Positions 18,681 to 31,749 of a DNA stretch of 64,000 nucleotides are shown here, one piece after another; position 1 is the stretch's first letter; each line of letters begins with the position of its first letter. A model generated the notes under the pieces. It had not been told where the DNA came from. It saw only the letters and a program-made list of their open reading frames with translations, and searched no databases. A program made the translations under genes and the position numbers. Source of the DNA: Botryococcus braunii (taxonomy: Eukaryota > Chlorophyta > Trebouxiophyceae); NCBI GenBank assembly GCA_002005505.1, contig KV908548.1, forward strand, positions 118,501-182,500, in the 5' to 3' direction.

Positions 18681-21600
18681 ATGAAGACACGGAGCATGCA
18701 AAATTCCCCCACGCAAACGTCAGCATTGCAGCCCAGTGGATCGGGTACAGCAGGCTCTCCCACCAGTGGAGCAGTCAGTCAGCCTGGAAGTCTCTCTGTG
18801 CACAGTGGAATGGCGAACATGACTAAGTCTGGCGGCGTCGTCATCACCAATGTCAAATGTCCAGTCACTCTGGACAGGGAGGGAGTTGAATTCCCATATT
18901 GGGATATGGCATTTGTGGCAGCCTGTGGACTGAAGCGATGCAAGGAGGCCCTCAGCACACCCATGCCAGATACTGAGGAGAACGCAGTAGCCTTGCCAAT
19001 GCTCATTGAGAGCGTTCCCAAGGTTTTGGGATCCAAGATGGCCTCCATGAAGATAGCTTTTGTCGCACCCATTGGTAAGCTGCAGCTTACCAATGGGTGC
19101 GACAAAAGTTCACTGGAGGAGCAGACCAAGAAGTCACCTCGAGGTGGCTGGAGCTTCTCCACAAAGGAATGACAGAGACAGAAACGCTGGAGGAGTACTA
19201 TAACATGATGGTGGCCTTGTACGAAGCTCTCAAGGGGAATGGCCATCCAATCATGGAGAGAGATGTGAAGATAGCCATCATCCATGGACTGCCAGAAGCA
19301 GCTAAGGAGACTGGCATGATTTCTTCATCAGCTGGGAGGGACCTGGAGGGTCTCTGGGAGATCATTGCTACCACTGCCAAGGGACTGGGATTTGATGACA
19401 GAGTGCCAAGGGTCATCCCTGTGGCCAAGGCTGTCACCAACCCCATCCCCGCCACTACATCAACCACTGCCAGCCCTTATGAGGGATCAGCTCAAGGCCA
19501 TGGGACCGGCCAAAGGAATTCTTTCAGATCAATGAGATGGGACCGACAGGACCGACGGGACCGGACTTGCTACAGGTGCCGCGAGGTTGGCCACATTGAA
19601 AGGGATTGCCCCATGAAGAGGGATTGCCCCATGAAGAAGGCTGAAGAGAAGATGCAACAAGATATGCAGCGTGTGATGGCTGCCATGGCCAATCTGCTTC
19701 CACCGCCGGCAAACCAAGCGTCGGCAGCCACCACCCGACCACCGGAGAGCAATGGTCACAACAATAATTTCTTCCCAGGAGGATATCCTCCACCGTCTGG
19801 TATGTCTGCCACAATCACCCTCAATGTGTTGACTCCAACAGCTGTGATGCCAGAGGTTCGGAGCTTTATGGTTGATAGTGGAGCTTCCATACACCTAGTC
19901 AATGATCTATCCCTACTGCATTCACCCACGTTGCACAGTACTCCCATTCCCCTGCATATGGCTAAGTCAGATGCCACAGGACAGATAATAGCAACGGGAT
20001 CATTGTGTTTGAGCAGTGCTGATCAGCAACCCCTCTGGCTGCATCATGTACATTGTGTACCTTCAGCTACTGCTAATCTCATTTCTGTCACAGCAGCCAT
20101 TCGAGATGGTGGCACTTTCCTGACTGACAGCGTGGGAGGTTATACTGGGATGTGTGGCCCCTGCGACTGGTCCTGTCCTGTTGAGCAGAAAAATGGACTA
20201 TATTTCCTGCAGAAAGTCAGTCCAATCCGGAACCCTGTACCTGCGTTAGTCAACGCAATAAGAGCACAGCATTCCCATGACTGTAGATTGAGAGCATTGT
20301 GGCATAGCAGATTGGGACACCCAGGGGAAGCAAACATGAGGCGACTGCAGAGTGAGGACTTGGTCTCAGGCATTCCCGTGTCCCTATCACCTTGTGAAAA
20401 ATGCCCTGAAACCTGTGAAGCAAGTATACAGGGAAAGCACAGTCGCCCTCCTTTTGGAATTAGCACCCGAACAGCCACAGAACACTTGCAACGCATTCAC
20501 TTGGACACTGTGGGACCTATTACACCTACTGCCATAACTGGAGGGAGGTTCTTCGTCACTATTGTGGATGAAGCGTCTCATTATGTAATAGCACTGGCAA
20601 TGAAATCTAAGGACACTATCAGTGGGGCTGTAAGGGACCTGCTGGTGTTCTGGCAGAGGCAGCTAGGCAGAACTGTCAAGTGCATCCGAACAGACCGTGG
20701 GACAGAGTTCCTCAACAGCACATTGAAGGGCTACTGTGTGCAGGAGGGCATTAAGTTTGAGACGTCGGCAGCATACACGCCACAGCAGAATGGAATGGCG
20801 GAGAGGATGAACAGGACCATCAAAGAGAAGGCCAGAACACTCCTGCTGCATGCAGCTGCCAAAAAGACGCTTTGGAAAGAAGCAGTGGAGACAGCCTGCA
20901 TCCTATACAACATGGGGCCAGTAGCTGGACGTGATAAAACGCCTTATGAGCTCTTCCATGGGGTAAAGCCTGATGCATCCCTTCTTAAGACCTTTGGCTG
21001 CTTAGCACACGTGCATGTTCCAGATCATCAGAGGGGACCCTTCGAGTCAAAGACCTCGCCTGGGGTGTTCACCGGATATTCTAGTGTATCCAAGGCCTAT
21101 AGAATATACATGGGAAATGGGATATGGAAAGAGAGCAGGGATGTAAAATTTCTGGAGCACATCAGGGGAGCACACAGAGTGGGTCTGAGCACTATGCCTC
21201 CTGTGAGTCCAAATTCTGTTCAACAGTCCGTTGCTCCATATGTTGGACAGCAGGAGAGTTATGGCACACCAGAACAGACCTCATTTTGGGACTCAGATGA
21301 TCCTGAACCTCCCTGCACTTCAGAGGTTGACGTACAACGGTCCGAGGTCGACTCCCCCAGTGCAACCACCCCCCGTGCAACCAAATTGTGTGAGAACTAC
21401 GAGACTTCAAATGGCAACGGAGACGGTGAGACAACCTCATCGGAGCAGAGCCCTACAGAGGCTGGCCGAAGCTGGTCCGTGCTCGGACACCTGGAAAATT
21501 TGGCTCGTGGAGGCCAGGAGACCGAGTCACAATGGCAACGTTTGAAAAATATGCAAGGATGTTTGAGAAATGATGTTGGGCCTTTGGGAGTCCGAGGGCA

Positions 21601-23844
21601 AGACGGCTTGACCCGACAGCAGCGATATGATCAGAGAGTGACGGCACGCGAGGCAGCCGCAAGAGAGAATGATGGACATGAGTGTGATGGGAGTGACAGA
21701 GAGAATGGGAGAATGCCAGAGACATTTGAATCAGGGGAAGCATCAGGTGAAGAGCCTGCTGTGCGATTCATGGCCAGGCAAGAGGGCATGTCTGATCATG
21801 TAAGCGACGAGAGTGAGGCAAGAGGGGCCAGTTTGGAGGCTGCCAACCAGATGGTTGAAGGACAAATGGAGTCTTCAGATGGCCAGGCTCTGCGTGTTTG
21901 TGAGGGGCACACTGGAGAGTCACATGTGTGCTGTGAGGGTGAGAGTATGGATGAGAGAGAGAGCACTGCAGTAGGCAACGCATTTCCCAATTATGCAGCA
22001 CCTTTGAGCGCTGAGTGTGTGTGGGATGAGATAAGCAGCATGGGAAACAATTTAAGCAAGGCTGCGTGTGAGTCCTCCAAGGAGAGGAAGTTGCAGGCAC
22101 CTGCGAAGTGGGAGCGAGTCAGAGAGGTGTGTAACGCAGTAGCCTCGAGCGAAAGAGTAGTGGAGTCATCAGCGTGTGAGCCCTGGGAGGATAGTCATCT
22201 GGTGCATGGCTTCAATCTGAATCCTGCAAAGGGTCAGATACCTGGGGTGAGGTGGTCTAAGGTCCCGGTTCCTGAGAACCTCAGGGAGGCGCAGAGATCT
22301 CCACAGTGGGAGTTCTGGGGCCAGGCAATGCAAGAGGAGCAAGACTCCCTCGATGCGCACGAAGTGATGGAGTATGTGGAGAGACCCATGGGCCACAAAG
22401 TGATACCTGTGCACTGGATCTTCTCAGTGAAGACTGATGCGTATGGAAATGTCATGAGGTTTAAGGCTAGGCTAGTGGCTCAGGGCTGTCGGCAAATTCC
22501 AGGAGTGGATGTGGATGAGGTATTTGCCCCTACCAGCAGCTATGGGTCCAGGAGGACTTTGCTTGCAACTGCTGCAGCAAAGAACATGGAAATTCACCAG
22601 GTGGACATTAAGACCGCTTTTTTGAATGGTGATTTGGAGGAGGAGGTGTACGTTACACAACCTCCTGGGTTCGATAATGGGGACCCAAACATAGTATGCA
22701 GACTGCACAAGGCCCTTTATGGCCTGAAGCACGCTCCAAGGGCCTGGCACAAGGTCCTTAACGAGAAGCTGCTGAGTATGGGCTATGAGGTGAGCAAGAG
22801 CGATGCGGGTGTCTACATCAAGAGACATGAGGATGGTGAGTTGTCCTACTTGTTAGTGTATGTGGATGATTTGTTGATTGTGGCTATGGGAGCGGAAGAG
22901 ATAGTGCGGGTGAAGAGAGAGCTGCTGGCAAGCTTCAAAATTCATGACCTTGGGGAAGTCAAGGATTTCTTGGGCTGCCAGATTCAGAGAGATAGAGAGA
23001 ATCTGTGCCTCTCACTCAGCTGCGTCCCCAAGATAGATGCACTGTGTGAGAAGTTTGGTGTGAGTGTAGAGTCACGGTCGGTCGATACTCCTATGAGTAA
23101 AGACTTTGTGGTGTCTGCACTGCCACAGGTGACAGTGGGAGATACCAGTTTTGGTTCTGGGACTCTACTGCCACCGGGGCATCGTTACTGTGAGCTTGTC
23201 GGGTCTCTATTGTATATTGCTAATACAACGAGACCAGATATTGCTCAGGCTGTGGGGGTCCTGTCATGATACAGGACTGCCCCAACCACTGCCCACATGA
23301 ACGAGGACTTAAGAGTATTGCGATATCTTCAGTCTACTCGAGAGTGTGTGCTGGTGTTGGGAGGAAAGGGTCCTGTGCTGGAGGGATATGTTGATGAGAT
23401 TATGCTGGTGATATTGACAACAGGCGCTCAACTTCTGGGTTTGTGCTGTCAGTATTTGGTAGCGCTGTTGTATGGGGGAGCAAGAAGCAACACTCTGTTG
23501 CTACCTCCACTGTCGAGGCTGAGTTCATGGCTACCAGTCTAGCCATCAAAGAATTCAACTGGCTGCGTGGGTTCCTGGAGGAAATTGGCACTCCTCCTTG
23601 GTCAGTGAAGCTCTACTGTGATAATCAGGGCTGCATTGCAAATCTGAAAAATCCACTGTACAGCAAGTATACTAAGCACATTGCAGTGTGCTTCCATTTT
23701 GCTCGTGAGGCCATTGCAATGGGCCAGGTCTCTCTCTGTTATGTGGAGTCTGCCAAGAACAAGGCAGACATGCTGACCAAACCTCTGGCACGGCCTGTGT
23801 TTCAGTTACATAGGAGTGCCTTTGGACTGGTGAAAATGAGTTAG
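18681..23844 (+). pseudogene. copia C gag-pol polyprotein (near intact, three lesions)
   Basis: Gag starts at ATG 18681 (MKTRSMQNSPTQ). A 52-bp perfect palindrome at 19057-19108 replaces the expected AANAYQWV region and shifts the frame. The frame then runs 19097-23269: KFTGGADQEVTSRWLELL, zinc knuckle CYRCREVGHIERDC, protease VDSGASIHLVND, pre-integrase LWHSRLGHPGEANMRRLQ, integrase CEKCPETCEASIQGK with AAYTPQQNGMAERMNR, a long acidic linker, and reverse transcriptase FKARLVAQGCRQIPGVDVDE with YVDDLLIV. TGA at 23267-23269 falls at an Arg position (VLS*YR). A one-base loss near 23398 (YVD[A]DYAGD) shifts into the RNase H frame, which ends with ADMLTKPLARPVFQ and LVKMS at 23844. The gag duplication MKRDCPMKRDCPMK after the knuckle is a small in-frame repeat. 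Confidence 0.9.
19057..19108. repeat. Perfect 52-bp palindrome in copia C gag
   Basis: 26-nt arms (19057-19082 and 19083-19108) are exact reverse complements with no spacer. The right arm is the original gag sequence (QWVRQK region); the left arm is its inverted copy. The event disrupts the gag frame. Confidence 0.95.
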
Positions 23845-23860
23845 GGGAAAAAGGTGCTGT

Positions 23861-23870
23861 CAAGGGGAAG
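23861..23870 (+). promoter_or_regulatory. copia C polypurine tract
   Basis: CAAGGGGAAG abuts the 3' LTR. The same ten bases precede the G and H LTRs. Confidence 0.75.
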
Positions 23871-24790
23871 TGTTGAATATTGGTGACAATTTGGAACATT
23901 GGTGACAGCCACTTATTCCTTTTAGCCAATGGTGAGAAGAGCAAGCATTATTATAGAGACATATATGTTACAATGATTTTAGGTGATTTGTTTGAGTTAT
24001 CCAAAATACATATTCAGCGCCTTACAAACAAATTCCCATTTGACTAGAAGTACACATGATCCGTACGAACTCGAACTCGAATGACTGCTTAGGTAATTGT
24101 ACCTTATGTTGCTGCAATCGAGACTTCATTGGGCGGCCCAGGCACTGCTCGTCACTTGTCCGGAGTATGTTGGCAGACTTGGCCAACCTCTGCTGCCAGA
24201 AAATGCTGTGTGTGTATTTCCTGGTGTGTGTGGTGTGGAAGTATTGTGCCCACGGACCACTAACGCTGCCGCCGTGCTCGACTGCAGGTGTGTTCAGGGC
24301 TACGGAATGTGATGTTGATACTAAGGCATTCAAACATTCAGTATAGTAATGTGTCTTTGCTGTGTGCATGGAGGAGTATGCCTGACAAGAGCTCCTGAAT
24401 GTTTGATGATGAACAAGTCGTGCTTGAAAGGCCACGGAGATGGCGGTAAGTCAGGTTGTGTGAATAGATCTACCAAAGAGCCCTTGGATAGGCAGTGATG
24501 ACATATTGACTTTATATAGAGGTGTACAATAGACATCACAAGGGCTCTTTGTCTTGAACTCTGCTATGAGGCAAGGCGTAACAATACGTGGTCGGTAGTA
24601 AGAGTGAGAGATAACAACACCATATGTAAGACTTGTCCGGAGTATGTTGGCAGACTTGGCAAACCTCTGCTGCCAGAAAGTGCTGTGTGTGTATTTCCTG
24701 GTGTGTGTGGTGTGGAAGTATTGTGCCCACGGACCACTAACGCTGCCGCCGTGCTCGACTGCAGGTCACGCCTGAAGCAGAAATGCTTCA
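23871..24790 (+). repeat. copia C 3' LTR
   Basis: 920 bp, starting TGTTGAATATT and ending AAATGCTTCA. Modules M1 24154-24287 and M2 24631-24764 are again 134 bp each. It has a 20-bp-scale repeat of TTGGTGACA near its start that the 5' LTR lacks. Confidence 0.9.
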
Positions 24791-25110
24791 AATGGGTTAC
24801 AGTGTGTGCAAGAGTGATGCTGGTGTTTACATCAAGAGGGCACCTGATGGTAATCTGTCATTCATTCTGATCTATGTAGATGGTCTTCTGATTGTTGCCC
24901 GAGTGATATCAGAGGTTGAGTGGGGGAAGGAACTTCTGAAGAAGGACTTCACCTTTCATGATTTGGGGGAGGTGCATGCTTTCCTGCGGTGTCAGGTTCT
25001 AAGATATGGAATCGAGGGTACTATTTCCATGAGCTACACTCCCAAGATAGATGCACTTGTGGAGAAATTTGGGGTGGTTGAGGATGGACGTCTGGTTGAG
25101 ACACCGATGT
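24791..25110 (+). pseudogene. copia F pol fragment 2
   Basis: Continues fragment 1 after element C: MGYSVCKSDAGVYIKRAPDG, YVDGLLIVARV (Asp to Gly in the catalytic YVDD), KKDFTFHDLGEVHAFLRCQ, PKIDALVEKFGVVEDGR, VETPM. It stops at 25110, where LTR element X was inserted; GATGT at 25106-25110 is the left target copy. The next residues (SKDFVAG) are found inverted at 55063-55132. Confidence 0.85.
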
Positions 25111-25340
25111 TGTGACAGCAAAGAGAGAGAGAGAGAGAGTGACACGAGACACCAGTCAGGTTAGAGCCTTCAGCGGAATCTGTTACAAGCCGGCTAGCAC
25201 CGGGACTTCCCTCGACGCCAAGACGCGTGCCACTTTCTCGAGCCTTCGATCAAACCCGGAATCCTACACATTTCAGGACCTGGCAGCTTCCTGCCCAAAA
25301 TCCTACACATTTCAGGACCTGGCAGCTTCCTGCCGTGACA
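25111..25340 (+). repeat. LTR of element X (left copy)
   Basis: 230 bp from TGTGACAGCA to CCGTGACA. It contains a GA microsatellite (about 25122-25141) and two copies of a segment, TACACATTTCAGGACCTGGC. A second, inverted copy lies at 55133-55336. Target copies in element F are GATGT (25106-25110) and, inverted, CATGT (55128-55132). Element X is otherwise unidentified. Confidence 0.6.
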
Positions 25341-25416
25341 ACTTCCCCCTCCCCTACATGGGAGCGTCCTCGCTCACATCAGAGCAGTCATCACGAGCAA
25401 GACTCAATAAGGTAAG
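25341..25416 (+). other. Element X internal sequence, left of copia G
   Basis: A short non-coding stretch after the X LTR. It ends with GTAAG (25412-25416), the target site of copia G, and continues beyond G at 32624. No gene is seen. Confidence 0.45.
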
Positions 25417-26285
25417 TCAAGCATTTCTGCTTTCGGCGTCACCTGCAGTGATGGCACGACGGCAGCGTCAGTTCGTAGCCTGTGGGAAAAACCGTCCACG
25501 CTACAACGTTTCCAGGAACAGCACACAGCACTCTCCAACAGTAGAGGTTGGTCAAGGATACCAACATGCTTCGGACAAGTCTTACATATGATGTTAACTG
25601 CTCTCACTCTTGCTAAAGACCACGCAACACTACGCCTTGCCTGATAGCAGAGATCAGCACCAAAGAGGCCTTGCGATGTCTACTTTACGTCACTAGAATA
25701 CAAAAATAGTTCATCAGTAACTCAGCAAGGTCTCTTTGTGATGTTTGTACAGTGAAACTATCTTACCGCCACAACGGTGGACTTTAACATAAGTCGCAAT
25801 GAGGTCAAACATTCAGCGCGCTCTCGTCATGCACTCTCATCAATGCACACTGCAGTAATATCTAACTGGTCTGAATGTTTGAGCACAATCATATCTGGAA
25901 CGACTTTGAGAATCCTAAACACACCTGCAGTGATGGCATGACGGCAGCGTCAGTTCTTAGCCTGTGGGAAAAACCGTCCACGCTACAACGTTTCCAGGAA
26001 CAGCACACAGCACTCTCCAACAGTAGAGGTTGGTCAAGGATACCAACATGCTTCGGACAAGTACCGAGCCGTTCCTGGGCTGCCCAGGGATGGCTCGGAC
26101 TGCAGGGAACCTAAAGTACTACCATACGTAATGTCTATTGAGATCGCATATCGTACAAGTCACGTGTTATGTCATTGAGGTACGAGTATGATCTATACCG
26201 TTCATAAGGGCTATAGTTTACTCCGCTGTTGATGGCATGTGACAGGGGATGTCACTAAGTACAGTGTTGACCAATTCATTCAACA
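25417..26285 (-). repeat. copia G 3' LTR
   Basis: 869 bp; on the minus strand it runs TGTTGAATGAATTGG to AAATGCTTGA. Modules are M1 25925-26062 and M2 25443-25580, 138 bp each, ending CATCACTGCAG. The terminal hairpin here is AAAGCA-GAAA-TGCTTG, with one mismatch. Confidence 0.9.
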
Positions 26286-26310
26286 CTTCCCCTTGACAGC
26301 ACCCTGTCAC

Positions 26311-29300
26311 CTATGTCATCTTCACAAGTCCAAATGCTCGCCTGTGCACCTGGAAGACAGGGCGAGCGAGAGGCTTTGTCAGCATGTCTGGCTTGTTCCT
26401 TGCAGACGCCACATAGCAGAGTGTAACCTGCCCCTTTGCAATAGCTTCACGTGCAAAGTGGAAGCACACGTCAATGTGCTTAGTATACTTGCTATACAGT
26501 GGGTTTTTCAGGTTAGCAATGCACCCCTGATTGTCACAGTATAGTTTCACAGACCAAGGAGGAGTTCCGATTTCCTCCATGAACCCACGCAGCCACTTAA
26601 GCTCCTTAATAGCCTGACTGGTTGCCATGAATTCTGCCTCCAGAGTGGAGGTAGCAACTGAATGTTGCTTCTTACTACCCCAGACCACAGCACTGCCGAA
26701 CACTGATAGCACATACCCTGAGGTAGAATGCCTGCTGTCAATATCGCCAGCATAATCTGCATCAACATGACCTTCTAACACAGGCCCTTTCCCTCCCAGC
26801 ACTAACAGACACTCTCGAGTAGACTGAAGATACCTCAATACCCTCAAGCCCTCATTCATGTGGGCAGTGGTGGGGGCGTTCCGGTAACGGGACAGAACGC
26901 CCACAGCCTGAGCTATATCAGGTCGAGTTGTATTAGCAATATACAACAGAGACCCAACAAGCTCACAATATCCATGCCCGGGAGGCAGTGGAGTCCCAGA
27001 CCCAAAGCTGGTCTCACCCACTCTAACCTGGGGCATCCTTGACATCACAAAGTCTTTACTCATGGGAGTATCGACTGTACGTGACTCAGCACTCACCCCA
27101 AACTTCTCACACAGTGCATCAATGTTAGGCACACAGCTCAGTGATAGGCACCGATTCTCTCTATCTCTCAGGATCTGGCAGCCCAAGAAATCCTTGACTT
27201 CACCAAGGTCATGAATCTTGAAGCTTCCCAACAGCTCCTTTTTCACCCACTCTATCTCTTCCGCACCCATTGCCACAATCAAAAGATCATCAACATACAC
27301 AAGCATGTATGACAGCTCCCCATCCTCGTGTCTCTTGGTGTAAACTCCCGCATCGCTCTTACGCACTTCATATCCCATACTCAGCAGCTTCTCATTCAGG
27401 GTCTTGTGCCAGGCCCTGGGAGCCTGCTTCAGGCCATAAAGGGCCTTACGCAATCTGCACACAATGTTGGGGTTGCCATTATCAAACCCAGGAGGCTGTG
27501 TCACATACACTTCCTCCTCTAATTCACCATTCAAAAAGGCGGTCTTTATATCCACCTGGTGAATTTCCATGTTCTTTGCTGCAGCAGTTGCTAGCAAAGT
27601 CCTCCTGGACCCGTAGCTACTGGTAGGTGCGAAGACCTCATCTACATCAACTCAAGGAATCTGTCTACAGCCCTGGGCCACAAGCCGAGCCTTAAATCTT
27701 AACACGTTCCCATGTGCATCAGTCTTCACAGAGAAGATCCAATGCACAGGGATCACCTTGTGTCCCCTGGGTCTCTCAACGTACTCCATCACCTCGTGCG
27801 CATCAAGAGAATCATGCTCCTCTTGCATTGCCTGGCGCCAGAATTCCCACTGAGGGGATCTTTGCGCCTCCCTGAGGTTTCCAGGGACTGGCACCTTGGA
27901 CCACCTCACCCCAGGTATCTGACCCTTTACATTATTCAGATTGTGATCATGCACAACATGGCTATCCTCCCTAGGCTCACACGCACGTGCTTCCACTACT
28001 CTTTCGCTCGAGGTTACTGCGTTACACACCTCTCTGACTCTCTCTTACTCTGCAGGTGTCTGCAGCTTTCTCTCCTTGGAGGATTCACACGCTGCTCCAC
28101 TCAATCTGGGTCTTACATCATTCATCATGTCCCAAACGCACTTATCACTCAAAGGCGCCGCATAATCTGGCACTGTGCGAGACCCTGCAGTGGTGTCTCT
28201 CTCATCCACACTTGTACTGTCACAACACACCTGTGACTCCCCAGTGTGTCCCTCACAAGCACACAGAGCCTGGCCATCTGAAGACTCCCTTTGTCCATCA
28301 AGTGTCTGATTGGAAATCTCCAAAGTGACCTCTCTTGCCTCACTCTCGGCGCTTACATGATCAGACATGCCCTCCAGCCTGGCCAAGTCCTGTCCATCAG
28401 GCTGAGCTTCAGTTGCTTCCCCTGGGCAAATGGCCTCTGACATTCTTCTATTCTCTCCATCACTCACATCTCCATCATGTCCCACAGTGACCTCAGCTGC
28501 AGCCTCACGTGCTGCCACTCTCTGATCATACCGTTGCTGCCGGGTCAGCCCGTCTTGCCCTCGGACACTCATGGCCCCAACTTCCATTCGAACACATTCT
28601 TGCACATTATTCAATCGTTGCAGGTGTGACTTGGTCTCCTGGCCTCCTCGCGCCAGGTTCTCCATGTGTCCGAGTACGGACCAGCTGTGGCCGGACTACG
28701 TATGGCTCAGCTCCGAGAAAGTGGGCTCCCCGTCCACGTTGACACTTGTAGTCTCAGAATTCTCACAGGGGTTGATTGCACATGGGGTAGTTGCACAGGG
28801 GGTGGTTGCAAAGGGAGAGTCAGGTCCGGACTGTTGCGCGTTGACCTCTCGGTTGCAGAGCGGCTCAGGATCATCTGAGTCCCGAAAAGACAACTGACCC
28901 AAGGACTGCTGGCCCTCCTGTTGCACAAAAGGCAAGGAAAAGGGCTGCTGGACTGCATTTGGACTCACAGGAGACATGGTGCTAAGCCCCACTCTGTCTG
29001 CGCCCCTTATGTGCTCCAGAAAGGTAACGTCTGTGCTTTCTTTCCAAATCCCGTTTCCAATATAAATCCTATATGCCTTTGACACACTGGAATACCCTGT
29101 GAAGAGACCAGGGGAGGTCTTAGACTCAAACACTCCCCTCTGGTGATCAGGTATGTGCACATGTGCTAGACAGCGGAAAGTCCTGAGCGGGGATACATCG
29201 GGCTTTACCCCATGGAAGGCTTCATAAGGCGTCTTGTCACGTCCAGTCACAGGTCCCATATTGTACAGGATGCAGGCTGTCTCCACTGCTTTCTTCCAGA

Positions 29301-31444
29301 GTGACTCTTTGGCAGCTGCATGCAACATGAGTGTTCTGGCCTTCTCCTTGATTGTTCGGTTCATCCGTTCAGCAACGCCATTTTTATGCTGCAGAGGTCT
29401 CAAATTTAATTCCCTCCTGCGTACAAAAGCCCTTCAATGTACTGTTGAGGACTTCTGTCCCCCTGTCAGTACGAATGCACTTAACAGAGCGGTTCAACTG
29501 CCTCTGCCAGAAAATTAGGAGGTCTCTGACTGTACTACTGATTGCATCCTTCGTTTTTACTGCCAGGGCTATGACATAGTGCGTAGCCTCATCCACAATC
29601 GTGACAAAGAAGCGCTCCCCAGTATTAGTTGTAGGGGAGATGGGGCCAACTGTGTCCAAATGAATTCTCTCAAGGGGCTCAGTGGCTGCTCTGGAACTGG
29701 TTCCAAAAGGGGGACGACTGTGCTTTCCTTGAATGCACGCTTCACATGAAGAGTGACAGTTTGCGCAAGGGGAGAGAGATACAGGGATGCCCAGGACCAA
29801 ATCTTCAGACTGCAGTCACCTCATATTAACCTCCCCTGGGTGCCCCAGTCTATTGTGCCACAGTGCTCTCAATCTGCAATCATGAGCGTCTGGTGCTCTG
29901 GCTGTGTTAACAAACACAGAGACAGGGTTTCTGACTGGACTGACCTTATGCAAAAAATACAGGACATTTCTCTGTGCAACTGAACAAGACCAATTCTGAG
30001 CGCCACGCATCCCAGTGTAACTTCCCACACTGTCTGTCACAAAACTAGCCCCATCACGTATAGCAGCTGTCACTGAAATCAGATTAGCTGTAGCTGAAGG
30101 AACACAATGCACATTGTGAAGCCACAGGGGTTGCTGTTCTGCACTGCTCAAGCACAGGGAACCAGTTGCAATGATCTGTCCCGTGGCATCTGATGTAGCT
30201 ATATGCAAAGGAATGGGATTTCTGTGCAGAGTGGAGGAATGTAGCAGGGATAGATCATTGACTAGGTGGATGGTGGCTCCACTGTCCACCAGAAAACTTC
30301 TCGCTTCTGGCATGACGCGTGTTGGTGTTAAGACATTCAGAGAAATCATGGCAGACATACCAGAGGGTGGTGGATATCCCCCGGGAAAAAAGTTGTTGCC
30401 GTTCCCGCTGCCCTCCGGACGTCCAGCCACTGCAGCCGACGCTTGATTTTGGAATTGCGGAAGCAGATTGGCCATTGCAGCCATGACTTGCTGCAGGTTC
30501 TCTTGCATCTTCTCGTCCGCCTCCTTCTTGAGGCAGTTCCTCTCAAAATGGCCTAGCTTGTTGCAGTAGCGGCAGCGCCTGTTGTCACGCCTGTCGCGTC
30601 CGTCCACCTTGGTCGATGAAGCTTGGCCCCCCTGGCCTCCAGCTTGGGTCTCCTGTGGGCTTGCAGTCCCTGGTGTGGTGGAGTAGGCTGGTGTGGTGGC
30701 TGCCTTGGCCACAGGGGTGACTCTGGGGACCTGGTCGTTGAAGCCCAGTCCCTTGGCTGTGGTGGAGATGATCTCCCACAGTCCCTCCAGATCCGTCCCA
30801 GCAGATGAGGAGATCATCCCAGTCTCCTTCGCTTCCTCTGGCAGGCCCTTGATGATTGCCAGCTTGACTTCTCTCTCCATGATGGAGTGCCCATTTCCCT
30901 TGAGCGCATTGAAGAGTGCCACCTTCATGTTGTAGTAGTCCTCCAACGTTTCTGTCTCTCCCATGATGGTGTGTAGAAGCTCCAGCCAGCGTGCTGTTAC
31001 CTCCAGGTCTGCCCCTCCAGTAAAACGCTCTCGAACCCACTGGTAGGCATTGGCTGCCACTTTCATTGCAGCCAGCTTGGCACCCCACGCCTTGGGGACG
31101 CTCTCAATCAGCATCAGGAGCGCTGCTGCATTCTCCTCTGTGTCTGGCATTGGAGCTTCAATGGCTGCCTTGCACCTTTTGAGGCCACAGGCTACCACAT
31201 ATGCCAGATCCCATAGTGGAAATTCCACTCCCTCTCTGTCCAGAGTCACTGGACATTTGACGTTCGTGGTGACGACGCCACCGGTTTTCGTCATTGCGAT
31301 GCACATCTCTCCACTCTGCGCAGTGGAGTTTGCCGGCTGGCTGGGTGATGCACTGATGGAAGAGCCAGACCCAGCTGATCCAGACTCCGTTGCAGTGCGC
31401 TTACTTCTCGTTTTCATGATCACTTGTCTGCTTCTAGTTTTCAT
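26311..31444 (-). pseudogene. copia G gag-pol (several lesions)
   Basis: Minus-strand polyprotein from MKTRSRQVIMKTRSKR (31444). Gag has YQWVRERFTGGADLEVT and zinc knuckle CRYCNKLGHFERNC; protease has VDSGATIHLVND; pre-integrase has LWHNRLGHPGEVNMR, then TGA at 29816-29818. Integrase has CANCHSSCEACIQGKHSR; an 11-bp-scale deletion near 29395 breaks AAYTPQQNG; RMNRTIKEKARTL follows. TAG at 28696-28698 is inside the linker, TAA at 28045-28047, and TGA at 27652-27654 inside RQIP*VDVDE. The reverse transcriptase then runs open with [18 protein letters not shown] and YVDDLLIV through RNase H (KPDMLTKPLARPVFQ), ending LVKMT at 26311. The TAG and the last TGA are shared with copy H. Confidence 0.9.
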
Positions 31445-31735
31445 GATTAAGCCAGTTCTTCACTCCAGACCTTAGATGACTTCCCCTGGAAGCAATTCTT
31501 CCTGGCTCTGACACTGAGTTGATAAGTCCCAGAAGTACTGCTTTCCCAGCCCAGTTGCTACTGTACAAACATTCCTTCCAGCACTACGGAAGGAATAATA
31601 TTACGTGTCTAGCTCGATGTGTTTAAACGGCCAGACCTCACTCGTCAATGAAGCTCGCAGCCTCGAAGCAGGGTCCGAAACCCCTTTTCTCCCTAGAAAT
31701 CTGTCGTGCGCCACTGCAAGCTCAGCTTGGAAGTG

Positions 31736-31749
31736 GTGGGCCCATAACC
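31736..31749 (-). promoter_or_regulatory. copia G primer-binding site (initiator tRNA-Met half)
   Basis: On the minus strand GGTTATGGGCCCAC immediately follows the LTR end, identical to the site in element C. Confidence 0.8.

Larger units (their letters stand above)
17455..24790 (+). mobile_element. copia C, complete LTR retrotransposon
   Basis: 5' LTR 17455-18370, primer site 18371-18384, gag-pol 18681-23844, polypurine tract 23861-23870, 3' LTR 23871-24790. Target duplication AATGG (17450-17454 and 24791-24795). It is inserted in copia F. The LTRs (916 and 920 bp) are closely similar, differing by short indels and a CA repeat near 18115 in the 5' copy, so the insertion looks fairly recent. 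Pol is open over 1390 codons apart from a few lesions. Confidence 0.93.

Noticed and set aside
18088..18684. 198-codon frame ending in an ATGA overlap with copia C gag
   Set aside because: It runs through the LTR, the primer site and the duplicated module, so it cannot be a conserved gene; the overlap is probably chance.
22472..22828. Antisense frames in copia pol genes (here and in A, F, G, H)
   Set aside because: They recur at the same place in every copia copy because the sense codons are conserved; there is no independent evidence for expression.
25122..25141. GA microsatellite
   Set aside because: Short simple repeat within the X LTR; not a feature in itself.
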